Positions 10,847-19,171 of a DNA stretch of 64,000 nt are shown piece by piece. The stretch lies in assembly GCF_003945385.1 (NCBI RefSeq), contig NZ_AP018920.1, positions 6,696,001 to 6,760,000 of the forward strand, read 5' to 3'. Positions within the stretch are counted from its first letter, which is position 1, and every line of letters starts with the position of its first letter. Below the pieces are notes generated by a model that had not been told where the DNA came from, searched no databases, and was given only the letters and a program-made list of their open reading frames with translations. The position numbers and the translations under genes were made by a program. Source of the stretch: Pseudonocardia autotrophica. GTDB taxonomy: Bacteria; Actinomycetota; Actinomycetes; Mycobacteriales; Pseudonocardiaceae.

Positions 10847-11416
10847 GTGCGGGACGCGGAGATCCGGGCGGCCGCGCTGGAGGAGTTCGTCCGGCGCGGC
10901 TACGAGGCGGCGACGATGGGCGACATCGGTGCCGCGGTCGGCATGCGCGGGCCCAGCCTCTACAAGCACGTCAGCTCGAAACAGGACCTGCTCGCCTCGC
11001 TGATGCACGCGACGATGACCGCACTGCTGCACGACCACGACACCGCGGTGTCCGGGGTGGCCGATCCGGTGGAACGGCTGCGGCGGGCGGTCGACGCGCA
11101 CGTCCGGTTCCACGCCCGGCACCGGCGGGAGGCGTTCGTCGGGAACCGCGAGCTGCGCAGCCTGCTCGAACCGCACCGCTCGGTGATCCTCGGCCTGCGC
11201 GACACCTACGAGCAGCGGTTCCGCTCGCTGATCGCCGAAGGGGCCGAGCTCGGCGCGTTCCGGGTCGCCGATCCGCAGCTGGCGTCGTACGCGATCCTCG
11301 ACCTGGGGATGGGCGTCGCCGTCTGGTTCCGGGAGGACGCCGGGCCGAGCGAGAACGAGGTGGCCTGGGCACAGGTGGAGTTCGCGTTGCGCCTGGTCGG
11401 CGCGACCGGCCCCTGA
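10847..11416 (+). CDS. TetR/AcrR-family repressor
   Basis: A 189-residue TetR-type regulator. The N-terminal HTH is AALEEFVRRGYEAATMGDIG with AVGMRGPSLYKHVSSKQDLL; the rest is a variable ligand-binding domain. It is divergent from the acyl-CoA dehydrogenase/kinase operon, and the palindrome at 10751-10768 lies between them, so it very likely represses that operon and perhaps itself. The inducer may be an acyl-CoA or free acid of the pathway (inference). The GTG start is supported by the -10 box placed for a leaderless message. Confidence 0.88.
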   Translation: MRDAEIRAAALEEFVRRGYEAATMGDIGAAVGMRGPSLYKHVSSKQDLLASLMHATMTALLHDHDTAVSGVADPVERLRRAVDAHVRFHARHRREAFVGNRELRSLLEPHRSVILGLRDTYEQRFRSLIAEGAELGAFRVADPQLASYAILDLGMGVAVWFREDAGPSENEVAWAQVEFALRLVGATGP

Positions 11417-11420
11417 TCGC

Positions 11421-12545
11421 TCACCCGGCGAGCAGCACGACGGCCAGCGCGGCGTCCCGCGGCCGGGTCAGGTCGAGTCCGGTCAGCACGGCGAACCGGC
11501 GCAGCCGGTTGAGCACCGTGTTGCGGTGGCAGTACAGCTGCGCGGCGACCGTCGAGATGCTGCCCGAGTCCAGGTAGGCCACCGCGGTCTCGCGCAGCAG
11601 CTCGGCCTCCTCCGGCCGGGCCGCGTCGAGCCCGCCGAGCAGCGCGCCGGCCAGTCCCCCGTGGTCGTCCAGCGCGTGCCGGGCGACCAGCGGCCACACC
11701 TCGCGTGGCCCGTGCGGGATGGTCGCCGCCGGCGGGAGCAGGTGCGCCATCCGGATCGCGGCGGCCGCCGCCCCCGGCACCGCACCGAGCCCGGCGACAT
11801 CGCCGAGGACGACACATCCGATGCCGGCGGTGAGCCGCTGCTCCGGCGGGGCCGCGCCCGGCAGGTCGGCCGGCCAGAACGCCACCACCCCGAACTCGAC
11901 GTCGCGCAGGTGCACCCCGGCCGTGCGGGCGGCCCGCCCGCGCAGCGTCGCGGCGTGATCGGCGAGGGCGGCGCAGACCGTGAACGTGGCGTGCTCGCCG
12001 ATCCCGAGCGCCACCGCCAGCCGGGCGACCCGGTGCTCGACCGGAATCCCGGCGCGGAACAGCAGGTCGAGCAGCTGGCGCTGCTCGTCACGCTGCTGCT
12101 CGGCCAGCAGCGCCTGCTCGTCGAGGAACGCGAAGTGCACCTCGCGGGCGTAGGCGTCGACGACCGCCCACACCTGGTCGGCGTGCCGGACCAGTACGGC
12201 GGCGTCGGCGTCCTGGTCGAGCAGCGCCGACCAGAGGACCGGGAAGTCCAGCCGGACCGCGCGGACCAGGTCGTCGAGGTCGACGCCTTGGCGGGCCCGG
12301 TGCCTGCCGAGCCGGTCGGGGAGATCCCCGAGCTCGATCCGGCCGTCGGCCCGGGCGAGCTGGTCGACCAGCAGCGCCAGCGACTCCTCGGCGGTGCCGC
12401 GCAGGTCGGCCGGGGTGACCGGCTGGTCGTCGTAGTGGCCGTCCCGGTCGAGCCGGGCGAGGAACGCGGTGGCCAGCTCCGGTATCCGGCGCCGCAGCCG
12501 GGCCACCGTCCGGGCCCAGGCGTCCTCGGTGTCCATCCGCGTCAC
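11421..12545 (-). CDS. PucR/CdaR-type transcriptional regulator
   Basis: A 374-residue regulator with an N-terminal sensory region, a central GGDEF-like part and a C-terminal PucR HTH: TAVAYLDSGSISTVAAQLY followed by CHRNTVLNRLRRF and a conserved end. Such proteins activate purine, ureide or amino-compound catabolic genes. It lies 9 bases after the amidohydrolase gene on the same strand, so they form an operon and this is probably its pathway regulator. The TGTGCA palindromes upstream of the operon are candidate sites. Confidence 0.82.
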   Translation of the reverse strand: MTRMDTEDAWARTVARLRRRIPELATAFLARLDRDGHYDDQPVTPADLRGTAEESLALLVDQLARADGRIELGDLPDRLGRHRARQGVDLDDLVRAVRLDFPVLWSALLDQDADAAVLVRHADQVWAVVDAYAREVHFAFLDEQALLAEQQRDEQRQLLDLLFRAGIPVEHRVARLAVALGIGEHATFTVCAALADHAATLRGRAARTAGVHLRDVEFGVVAFWPADLPGAAPPEQRLTAGIGCVVLGDVAGLGAVPGAAAAAIRMAHLLPPAATIPHGPREVWPLVARHALDDHGGLAGALLGGLDAARPEEAELLRETAVAYLDSGSISTVAAQLYCHRNTVLNRLRRFAVLTGLDLTRPRDAALAVVLLAG

Positions 12546-12554
12546 CCTGCCAGC

Positions 12555-13793
12555 TCAGCGGCCGCTGATCTCCCCTGCGGCGAGCCGGCGCAGCACCCCG
12601 GTCAGCACGTCCAGCCCGGCGCAGGCGTCGGCGTCGGTGGTGTGTTCGCGCTCGTTGTGGCTGATCCCGGCGACGCTGGGGACGAACAGCATGACGGTCG
12701 GGACGTGCCCGTTGAGATTGACCGAGTCGTGCCCGGCGACGGTCGGGATCCGCCGGTGACTCAGGCCGAGCCCGTCGGCGACCTCCCCGGCCAGCTCCAC
12801 GCCGGCCGCCGGGAACGGCTGCACCCCCCAGCCGTGCGACCCGGCGATCACGATCTCGACCCGCGCCGACCGCTCGATCCCGGCGACCCGCTCGTGCAGC
12901 AGCGCATCGGCCCGGGCCAGCAGCGGCTCGTCCGGGGAGCGCAGGTCCAGGTTCAGAGTGGCCTCGCGGGCGACGGTGACCGGGCTGTTCGGCTCGACCT
13001 TCATCCGGGACACCGAGGTGTGCAGCGGCGCGTCCGCGGTGGACAGCTCGTCGGAGAGCTCGCGGGCCAGCACGACAAGCCGGGCGGCACCGAGCAGCGC
13101 GTCCCGCCGGTCGGCCATCACCGTCGATCCGGTGTGCGACTGCTCCCCGATCACCCGCAGGTCGTACTTCCGCGCCGCCCAGGTCGCCTCGACCAGGCCG
13201 ATCGTGCTCCCGGTGTCCTCGAGCACCCGGCCCTGCTCGATGTGGATCTCGGCGTAGGCGGCGATGCCGGCGAGCGCGGGGGCACCGGTGCCGGTCCGGC
13301 CGGTCGCGGCGAGCCGGTCACCGACCCGGATCCCCGCCGGATCCCGGGTGTCGAGCGCCGCGCCGAGATCGAGTGCTCCGGTGAACACCGCGCTGCCGAA
13401 CATGCTGGGTGTGAAGCGGGAGCCCTCCTCGTTGAACCAGTTGACCACCGCCAGGTTCAGCGGATGGCGCTCGCCGGCGAGCCGGTGCGCGGCGTGCGCC
13501 GCGGCCAGCACCCCGTAGGCGCCGTCCCAGCGGCCGCCGAACGGCTGGCTGTCCAGGTGCGATCCGACCAGTACGTAGGGCGCCCCCGGCGTGCGTTCCA
13601 GCAGCCCGAACTGGTTGCCGATCCGGTCGTGGACGACGGTGAAGCCGCGCGCGGCCAGCCATCGCCCGAACCAGGCCCACTGCTCGGTGTCGGCATCGGA
13701 CGCGGCCTCGCGGTGCACGCCGCCGCGTTCGGTGGCGCCGAAGCCGGACAGGGTCGCGAAGTCCGCCAGGAAGGCCGGGCCGTCAGCGGTCAT
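12555..13793 (-). CDS. M20-family amidohydrolase (N-carbamoyl amino acid / allantoate type)
   Basis: A 412-residue di-metal hydrolase of the allantoate amidohydrolase / beta-ureidopropionase / L-carbamoylase branch. Metal-ligand motifs are VGSHLDSQPFGGRWDGAYGV (His and bridging Asp), NWFNEEGSRFTPSMFGS (Glu-Glu) and AEIHIEQGRVLED (His). It hydrolyses a carbamoyl or ureido group from an amino-acid-like substrate; the exact substrate cannot be told. Neighbours are a PucR regulator and a divergent proton symporter, so a small ureide or hydantoin uptake-and-use module is likely. Confidence 0.85.
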   Translation of the reverse strand: MTADGPAFLADFATLSGFGATERGGVHREAASDADTEQWAWFGRWLAARGFTVVHDRIGNQFGLLERTPGAPYVLVGSHLDSQPFGGRWDGAYGVLAAAHAAHRLAGERHPLNLAVVNWFNEEGSRFTPSMFGSAVFTGALDLGAALDTRDPAGIRVGDRLAATGRTGTGAPALAGIAAYAEIHIEQGRVLEDTGSTIGLVEATWAARKYDLRVIGEQSHTGSTVMADRRDALLGAARLVVLARELSDELSTADAPLHTSVSRMKVEPNSPVTVAREATLNLDLRSPDEPLLARADALLHERVAGIERSARVEIVIAGSHGWGVQPFPAAGVELAGEVADGLGLSHRRIPTVAGHDSVNLNGHVPTVMLFVPSVAGISHNEREHTTDADACAGLDVLTGVLRRLAAGEISGR

Positions 13794-13894
13794 CGGGTCC
13801 TCCTCGTTCGCCGGTCATCCTCGTTCGCCGGTCCTCCATCGGAGCACGGCCGGGACGGGACGGCCATCGGCGCCGCGCCGCCGGTTGTGCGACC

Positions 13895-13918
13895 GCTGCT
13901 GTGCAGCTGCACAGCAGC
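13895..13918. promoter_or_regulatory. Perfect 24-base palindrome, candidate operator
   Basis: A perfect palindrome centred on TGTGCAGCTGCACA (13900-13913) and extended by GCTGC/GCAGC arms lies in the 262-base gap between the amidohydrolase and the divergent transporter. A related site is 48 bases away. Confidence 0.6.
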
Positions 13919-13947
13919 CGGGCCGGAACGTCACAGCGGTGTTTCGT

Positions 13948-13961
13948 TGTGCAGACGCACA
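13948..13961. promoter_or_regulatory. Second TGTGCA-type site
   Basis: TGTGCAGACGCACA shares 12 of 14 bases with the core of the palindrome at 13895-13918. The centre-to-centre distance is 48 bases, which suits two dimers of one regulator, most simply the PucR protein. Confidence 0.5.
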
Positions 13962-14055
13962 GTCCGGCGCCGGGAGATCGCGGCGAACGTGAGTTCCGCC
14001 GGGCGGCCGGGACGCCGATGCTGGCACGACCCACACGGACGGACCGGGAGGCGGC

Positions 14056-15396
14056 ATGGCCGGCGAGACGGCGGGCGGGCAGACGAGCGGGCACGCGGGC
14101 GGGCGGGTCACCGTGACCGACGCCGAGGCACGGAAGGTCGCCTTCGGGGCATTCGTCGGTACCGCGCTGGAGTGGTACGACTTCTTCCTCTACGGCACCG
14201 CGGCCGCGCTGGTGTTCAACCGGCTCTACTTCGCGACCGACGACGTGCTGGTCTCCACCCTCGCCGCGTTCGCCTCGTTCGCGGTCGGCTTCGCGGCCCG
14301 CCCGCTCGGAGCGGTGATCTTCGGGCATCTCGGCGACCGGATCGGCCGGAAACGCTGTCTGATCATCACCGTCACGATGATCGGGATCGTGACCGGGCTG
14401 ATCGGCCTGCTGCCCGACTTCGCCGCGATCGGGATCGCGGCGCCGCTGCTGCTGACCCTGCTGCGGCTGCTGCAGGGCGTCGCGGTCGGTGGCGAGTGGG
14501 GCGGCGCGGTCACCCTGGCCGTCGAGCACGCCCCGCCGGAGCGACGCGGCCGCTACGCCGCGATGCCGCAGATCGGCTCCCCGGTCGGGACGCTGCTGTC
14601 CTCGGGCGCCTTCCTCGCGGTCGCCCAGCTGCCCCCGGAGAGCTTCGACGCCTGGGGCTGGCGGATCCCGTTCCTGGCGGCGTTCCCGCTGCTCGGGATC
14701 GCGGTGTGGCTGCGCAGGCGGGTCGAGGAGTCCCCGCTGTTCGAGCGGATGCTGGCCCAGGACGAGCGGTCCTCGTCGCCGGTCCGTGAGGTGCTGCGCC
14801 GGGCCTGGCCGCAGCTGCTGGTCGGCGCGGGCACCACGCTGCTCGGGGTCGGCGGCTTCTACCTGATCACCACGTTCGTGATCAGCTACGGGACCTCCCA
14901 GCTCGGCCTGCCGAGATCGCTGATGCTCGGCGCCACCCTGGTCGCCGCCGCGATCGAGATCGGCGTGCTGATCCTGGGCGGGCGGCTCGCCGAGCGGTAC
15001 GGCGCGTGGCGGGTGACGGTGGCCGGCGGCATCGCGTCGGCGCTGATGGCGTTCCCGGCGTTCTGGCTGATCGACACCGGCGCCGCGGCGGCGGTGATCA
15101 TCGGGGTCACGGTGGCGACCGCTCTGCTCTCGATCCCCTACGCCGTGTCCGGGGCGCTGCTCACCGAGCTGTTCCCGCCGCACCTGCGCTACAGCGGCGT
15201 CGCCCTGTCGGCCAATCTCGCGGGCGTCGTGTCCGGGTTCGTGCCGCTGGTGGCCACCGCGCTGCTCGCCGTCGGCGCCGGGACCTCCACCCTGCCCGCG
15301 CTACTGCTGGTCGGGATCGCGCTGGTCACCACCGCATCGGGCGCGGTCGCGCCCCGGTTCTTCGCCGAGCGGGACCGGGTCGCCACCGGGGACTGA
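14056..15396 (+). CDS. MHS-type major facilitator transporter
   Basis: A 446-residue MFS protein of the metabolite:H+ symporter branch (ProP/ShiA/KgtP-like). The branch signature GTALEWYDFFLYGTAAALVF is in the first membrane segment and GHLGDRIGRKR between segments 2 and 3; twelve hydrophobic segments follow. It imports a small organic solute with protons across the inner membrane. It is divergent from the M20 amidohydrolase, sharing the palindromic control region, so it probably brings in that enzyme's substrate. The start with GGGAGGCGGC upstream is reasonable. Confidence 0.85.
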   Translation: MAGETAGGQTSGHAGGRVTVTDAEARKVAFGAFVGTALEWYDFFLYGTAAALVFNRLYFATDDVLVSTLAAFASFAVGFAARPLGAVIFGHLGDRIGRKRCLIITVTMIGIVTGLIGLLPDFAAIGIAAPLLLTLLRLLQGVAVGGEWGGAVTLAVEHAPPERRGRYAAMPQIGSPVGTLLSSGAFLAVAQLPPESFDAWGWRIPFLAAFPLLGIAVWLRRRVEESPLFERMLAQDERSSSPVREVLRRAWPQLLVGAGTTLLGVGGFYLITTFVISYGTSQLGLPRSLMLGATLVAAAIEIGVLILGGRLAERYGAWRVTVAGGIASALMAFPAFWLIDTGAAAAVIIGVTVATALLSIPYAVSGALLTELFPPHLRYSGVALSANLAGVVSGFVPLVATALLAVGAGTSTLPALLLVGIALVTTASGAVAPRFFAERDRVATGD

Positions 15397-15423
15397 TCCC
15401 GGCCGGCCCGCCGGATCGACCCG

Positions 15424-15443
15424 GCTCGGCGGGGCCGCCGAGC
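15424..15443. terminator. Bidirectional hairpin between convergent genes
   Basis: GCTCGGCGG-GG-CCGCCGAGC is a perfect 9-bp stem with a 2-base centre, directly between the transporter and the convergent AmiC-like gene. No T-run follows. Confidence 0.5.
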
Positions 15444-16511
15444 TCAGATCGAGGCGAGGATGTCGTAGTCGGCGCCGTCCGCGGTGGCGAGGTAGATGCG
15501 CTGCTCGGTGCGGGCCCCGGTGACCCGCACCGTCCCGCGCGGGCCGTCGTGACAGGACCGGTCGGCGACCTCGGTGAGCGGACCGATCTCGGCGGTCCCG
15601 GCCCGCCCGACCAGCTCGGCCAGTACCCGGACACCGTCGTAGCAGGACTCGCCGGGAGCGTTCAGTACCGGCGCTTCCGGGCCGAACCGGCGCACGTAGC
15701 GGGCCCCGAACCCGAGGCTCTCCGCGGTCGGCAACGACTCGAAGTATCCGGCGGCGGTGAACACGTCCCGGGACGCCCGGGCGCCGGTCTGGGCGAGCAT
15801 GCTCTCGTCCATCAGCGGGGAGAACCGGGCACACCGGTCCTCCAGCCCGCGCCGGGCGAACTGCCGGTTGAACTCCACCGCGTCCCGGCCGACGAGCAGC
15901 ATCAGCACCCCGTCGCCGCTGCCGGACTCGATCCGCTGCAGCACCGGTCCGAAGTCCACCGTCCCGAGCCCGACGAACTGCGCCCCGTCCAGCGGCGCCG
16001 CCCCGCGCTCGCGGAGGAACCGGCACACGAGCTCGGTCGAGCGGCGCGGCCACACGTAGTCGTTGCCGACCACGAACCAGCGCCGCACCCCGATCTCCTC
16101 GCCCATCCAGCGCAACGCGGGGAAGAGCTGGATCTCCGGGGTCTCCCCGATCGCGAACACCCCGGGGGTCGTCTCGCCGCCCTCGTAGAGCGCGGTGAAC
16201 ACGTACGGGACCCGGCCGCGCAACCGCGGGACCAGGTGCTGCCGGACCACCGAGGTGTGCCAGCCGACGACGGCGTCCACCCGGCCCGCGTCGACCAGCC
16301 GTCCCACCTCGTCGGCGACCCGCGCCGGGCCCGCGCCGCCGTCCACCACGATCATCCGGACTCCCCGGCCCAGGATCCCGCCCTCGGAGTTGATCTCCTC
16401 GGCGGCCAGCTGGGCACAGAGCAGGCAGGACGGACCGTAGAGCGCCTCCGAACCCGCGAACGGGATCACGAGGGCCACGGTGAACTCCGTGGAGCACCGG
16501 TAGTCCGTCAT
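15444..16511 (-). CDS. AmiC-like amide/nitrile sensor (periplasmic-binding fold, no signal peptide)
   Basis: A 355-residue type 1 periplasmic-binding-fold protein of the AmiC/NhhC branch. Seen are VALVIPFAGSEALYGPSCLL, AAEEINSEGGILGRGVRMIV, the family block FVVGNDYVWPRRSTELV and MDESMLAQTGARASRDVF. There is no signal peptide or lipobox, so it is cytoplasmic and more likely a ligand sensor than a transport component, like AmiC of Pseudomonas and NhhC of Rhodococcus. It is divergent from the AraC gene that precedes a nitrilase, with a palindrome in between. It is a paralogue of the second AmiC-like protein at 22014. Confidence 0.8.
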   Translation of the reverse strand: MTDYRCSTEFTVALVIPFAGSEALYGPSCLLCAQLAAEEINSEGGILGRGVRMIVVDGGAGPARVADEVGRLVDAGRVDAVVGWHTSVVRQHLVPRLRGRVPYVFTALYEGGETTPGVFAIGETPEIQLFPALRWMGEEIGVRRWFVVGNDYVWPRRSTELVCRFLRERGAAPLDGAQFVGLGTVDFGPVLQRIESGSGDGVLMLLVGRDAVEFNRQFARRGLEDRCARFSPLMDESMLAQTGARASRDVFTAAGYFESLPTAESLGFGARYVRRFGPEAPVLNAPGESCYDGVRVLAELVGRAGTAEIGPLTEVADRSCHDGPRGTVRVTGARTEQRIYLATADGADYDILASI

Positions 16512-16581
16512 GTCCCATCACCTCGGTGTGCAGGTTTCGTCCGGCACAACGCACTCCGGCCCGCCGAGTATTTCCGGATCG

Positions 16582-16598
16582 GCAACCGGACCGGTTGC
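16582..16598. promoter_or_regulatory. Palindrome between AmiC-like and AraC genes
   Basis: GCAACCGG-A-CCGGTTGC is a perfect 8-1-8 inverted repeat in the 234-base divergent promoter region. It is a candidate operator for the AraC protein or for a shared regulator. Confidence 0.5.
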
Positions 16599-16731
16599 GG
16601 CGCACGTCCGTCGCGGCGTCCGCCGCCGCGCGGTGCGCCGGACGGTGCAGCGGCGCCCGGCATCCGCCGCGCCGGCCGGAATCGGCGGGGCATCGTGCCC
16701 ACGGGGGCTCCCGTCCGGGGCCGCAGACGGC

Positions 16732-16737
16732 TATAGC
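16732..16737 (+). promoter_or_regulatory. -10 box TATAGC before the AraC gene
   Basis: TATAGC(T) ends 8 bases before the ATG at 16746 with no Shine-Dalgarno sequence between, suggesting a leaderless message. Confidence 0.4.
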
Positions 16738-16745
16738 TGTCCGGT

Positions 16746-17732
16746 ATGGCCGCCACCGAGCACGCCGCCCCCGACCGGCACCGGCTGGGCCGCTTCGACG
16801 CGGCGAGCGTGCCGTCGGCCGAGCGTCGCCGGGTCTGGTCGGACGCGACGGCACGTTTCCTCGTGCCGCTGGAGATCCGGTCGCCCTCCCGATCGGTGGA
16901 CGGCACGATCGGCGCCCGGCGCACCGCCGGGATCACCCTGTGCGAGCTGTCGGCCACCGCGCACCTCGCCGTCCGTACCCCGGCGCTCGCCGGAGGCGCG
17001 GGTGCCGGTCACGTGAAGGTCGCGCTGCCGGTACGCGGCCGGACGGCCGTCACCCAGAACGGCCGCCGGGTCGTGTTGTGCCCGGGCCAGCTGGCCGTCT
17101 ACGACACCTCGCGCCCCTACTCGGTGGGCAGCGACGCCCCGTTCGGCCTGCTCGTCACGCTGATCCCCCGGGACGCGCTGGAACTCGACGACGGCCGGCT
17201 GGAGCGGATCGCGGCCCGCGCGCTGCACGGCCCGGCGCTGGCCGGGGTCCGGGACACGCTGCTCGGTGCGGCCGCGGCCGGGCTCACCGAACGCGCCCGG
17301 GACCTGCTGCTGGACCAGCTCGTCACGCTGGACCCGGACCGGCGGGTCACCGAACCCGGCCGGGACCGTCTGCGGGCGGCCGCGACCGAGCTGATCCACC
17401 GGCGGATCGACTCCACGGCGCTGGATCCGGAGTACCTGGCCGAGGCACTCGGGGTGTCCCGGCGCACGCTGTACCTGGCGTTCGCACCGGAGGGACGGTC
17501 GGTCGCGGCGACCATCCGGCACGCCCGGCTGGAGCGGGCGCGCGGGCTGCTCACCGGACCGGACCGGCACGACCTGCAGATCGCCGAGGTCGCGGCGGCC
17601 TGCGGGTTCTCGGGAGCCGCGCACTTCAGCAGGCTGTTCCGGGCCGAGTTCGGCGCGCCACCATCCGGCTTCCGGGACCGGCCCGGTGGCGGCTGCACGG
17701 ATCGTCAAGCCGGGTCGGGCGATCGCTCGTAG
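16746..17732 (+). CDS. AraC-family activator of nitrilase (NitR-like)
   Basis: A 328-residue AraC/XylS regulator. The N-terminal half is an AraC-binding-like sensor domain (GHVKVALPVRGRTAVTQNGR, then VVLCPGQLAVYDTSRPYSVG). The C-terminal 100 residues hold two HTH units: DPEYLAEALGVSRRTLYLAF and LQIAEVAAACGFSGAAHFSR followed by LFRAEFGAPPSGFR. In Rhodococcus the AraC-type NitR activates nitrilase; here the nitrilase ATG lies 10 bases after this stop codon, so the same role is strongly suggested. Confidence 0.88.
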   Translation: MAATEHAAPDRHRLGRFDAASVPSAERRRVWSDATARFLVPLEIRSPSRSVDGTIGARRTAGITLCELSATAHLAVRTPALAGGAGAGHVKVALPVRGRTAVTQNGRRVVLCPGQLAVYDTSRPYSVGSDAPFGLLVTLIPRDALELDDGRLERIAARALHGPALAGVRDTLLGAAAAGLTERARDLLLDQLVTLDPDRRVTEPGRDRLRAAATELIHRRIDSTALDPEYLAEALGVSRRTLYLAFAPEGRSVAATIRHARLERARGLLTGPDRHDLQIAEVAAACGFSGAAHFSRLFRAEFGAPPSGFRDRPGGGCTDRQAGSGDRS

Positions 17733-17735
17733 CGT
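17730..17735 (+). promoter_or_regulatory. -10 box TAGCGT before nitrilase, overlapping the AraC stop
   Basis: TAGCGT includes the TAG stop of the AraC gene and ends 7 bases before the nitrilase ATG; no Shine-Dalgarno sequence is seen. The nitrilase may thus have its own leaderless promoter. No good -35 box was found, which would suit an activator-dependent promoter. Confidence 0.4.
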
Positions 17736-17742
17736 CCTGCCC

Positions 17743-18762
17743 ATGGCTGAGAAGATCGTCCGGGTGGCGGCGGTGCACGCCGCCGCCCCGTTCCTGGACC
17801 TGGCCGCCGGTGTCGAGCGGACCTGCGAGTTCATCCGTGAGGCCGGCCGGACCGGTGCCCGGCTCGTGGTGTTCCCCGAGACCTTCCTGCCCGGCTACCC
17901 GCACTGGATCTGGTCGCACACCACCAAGTACGCGGCACCGCTGTTCGCCGAGCTGTTCGCGAACTCGATCGAGCTGCCGAGCCGGGAGTCGGCGGCGATC
18001 GGGGCGGCCGCACGCGACGCCGGGGTGTGGGTGGTGCTCGGCGTGGACGAGCGGGAGGGCGGCACCCTCTACAACACCCAGGCCTACTTCGGCCCGGACG
18101 GGCGGCTGGTCGCCCGGCACCGCAAGCTGCACCCGACCAATGTCGAGCGGACCGTGTGGGGCCGGGGCGACGGCCAGGACGTGTTCGTCGTGGACACCGG
18201 GTTCGCCCGGCTCGGCGGCCTGATCTGCTTCGAGCACAGCATGGACCTGCCCCGCTACGCGCTGGCGACGCTCGGCGAGCAGATCCACGTGGCGGCCTGG
18301 CCGGCGATCAACGCGACGCACGCCGACCCGAACGCCGGCGACTTCGACCACTACTCGACCACCCTCGCCCAGGCGCACGCGATCTGCGCGCAGACCTACG
18401 TGATCGTCTCCCAGGGGATGGTCACCCAGGAGATCATCGACCGGCTGGACGTCGCTCCGGGGCCGGATGCACCCACCCTCGGCGGCGGGCTGACCGGCTT
18501 CGTCGGCCCGAACGGCCAGTGGCTGGCCGAGCCGCACCGGGACACCGAGCGGGTGGTGACCGCCGATCTCGATCTGGGCGTGATCCCGTTCGCCAAGTAC
18601 TTCGCCGACGGCGCGGGCCACTACGCCCGGCCCGACGTGTTCAGCTTCGGCATCGACCGCACACCGCAGACCCCGCTGAGCCGGCCGGTCGGGCCGGTGG
18701 AACCGATCGAGTCCGCCGAAGCCGGTGCCGATGGCACCGGGATAGTGCTCAGCGTGCACTGA
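17743..18762 (+). CDS. Nitrilase
   Basis: A 339-residue nitrilase-superfamily branch 1 enzyme that converts a nitrile directly to acid and ammonia. The Glu-Lys-Cys triad is visible: VVFPETFLPGYPHW (Glu), ARHRKLHPTNVERTVWG (Lys) and GGLICFEHSMDLPRYAL (Cys). The residue after the catalytic cysteine is Phe where most nitrilases have Trp (CWE). GDFDHYSTTLAQAHAICAQ and the C-terminal region are conventional. It is slightly shorter than J1-type nitrilases (about 366). It follows a NitR-like regulator and precedes the palindrome array. The preferred nitrile is not readable. Confidence 0.88.
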   Translation: MAEKIVRVAAVHAAAPFLDLAAGVERTCEFIREAGRTGARLVVFPETFLPGYPHWIWSHTTKYAAPLFAELFANSIELPSRESAAIGAAARDAGVWVVLGVDEREGGTLYNTQAYFGPDGRLVARHRKLHPTNVERTVWGRGDGQDVFVVDTGFARLGGLICFEHSMDLPRYALATLGEQIHVAAWPAINATHADPNAGDFDHYSTTLAQAHAICAQTYVIVSQGMVTQEIIDRLDVAPGPDAPTLGGGLTGFVGPNGQWLAEPHRDTERVVTADLDLGVIPFAKYFADGAGHYARPDVFSFGIDRTPQTPLSRPVGPVEPIESAEAGADGTGIVLSVH

Positions 18763-18788
18763 GGCTGCTCCGGACGGAGCAACCGGCG

Positions 18789-19000
18789 CGTTCCGCGGAA
18801 CGCGGCAGGCTCCCGTCCGACACGTTCCGCGGAACGCAGCGGGCTCCCCTCCGGCACGTTCCGCGGAACGCAGCGGGCTCCCGTCCGGCGCGTTCCGCGG
18901 AACGCGGTGGGCCCTCATCCGGCTCATCCGGCGCGTTCCGCGGAACGCGACGCGGCCCATCCGGCACGTTCCGCGGAACGCGGCGTGACGCTCGTTCCGC
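18789..19000. repeat. Array of six CGTTCCGCGGAACG palindromes plus a half site
   Basis: Six exact copies of the 14-base palindrome CGTTCCGCGGAACG start at 18789, 18823, 18857, 18891, 18934 and 18967, so the period is 34, 34, 34, 43 and 33 bases. The 43-base gap contains a duplicated GGCTCATCC-like 9-mer. Spacers are short, GC-rich and similar (GGCTCCCGTCCGG variants). A half site CGTTCCGC sits at 18993-19000. The array starts 26 bases after the nitrilase stop. Function is unknown. Confidence 0.85.
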
Positions 19001-19171
19001 CCACGGCCGAGGGTCGAGTGCTGCTGCTCGGCCGGGCCGAGCGTGACTCCCCGGCGCCGACCGCGACCCTCGAGGAACTCGCGGAGCTGCTCGGGGAACC
19101 GGGGCGGGCGGGCCGGCCGAGGCCCACCCCGGCAGGCGTCCGGTCGCCCCGATCCCCGAGCAGCCCTCGGG
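19001..19171. other. Gene-free stretch between the array and glyA
   Basis: No convincing gene is seen between the palindrome array and the end of glyA. One plus-strand frame from 18988 reads VTLVPPTAEGRVLLLGRAER and then TLEELAELLGEPGRAG, which looks weakly protein-like, but it runs into glyA antisense and has no ribosome-binding site. It may be a gene remnant. Confidence 0.4.

Noticed and set aside
11526..14789. Very long plus-strand open frame (over 1000 codons) antisense to the PucR and amidohydrolase genes
   Set aside because: It lies opposite two clear genes, has no recognisable domain and is rich in Arg, Gly and Pro, as expected for antisense frames in GC-rich DNA.
18789..19000. CRISPR array
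   Set aside because: The repeat is a 14-base palindrome, spacers are about 20 bases and resemble each other, and no cas genes are near.
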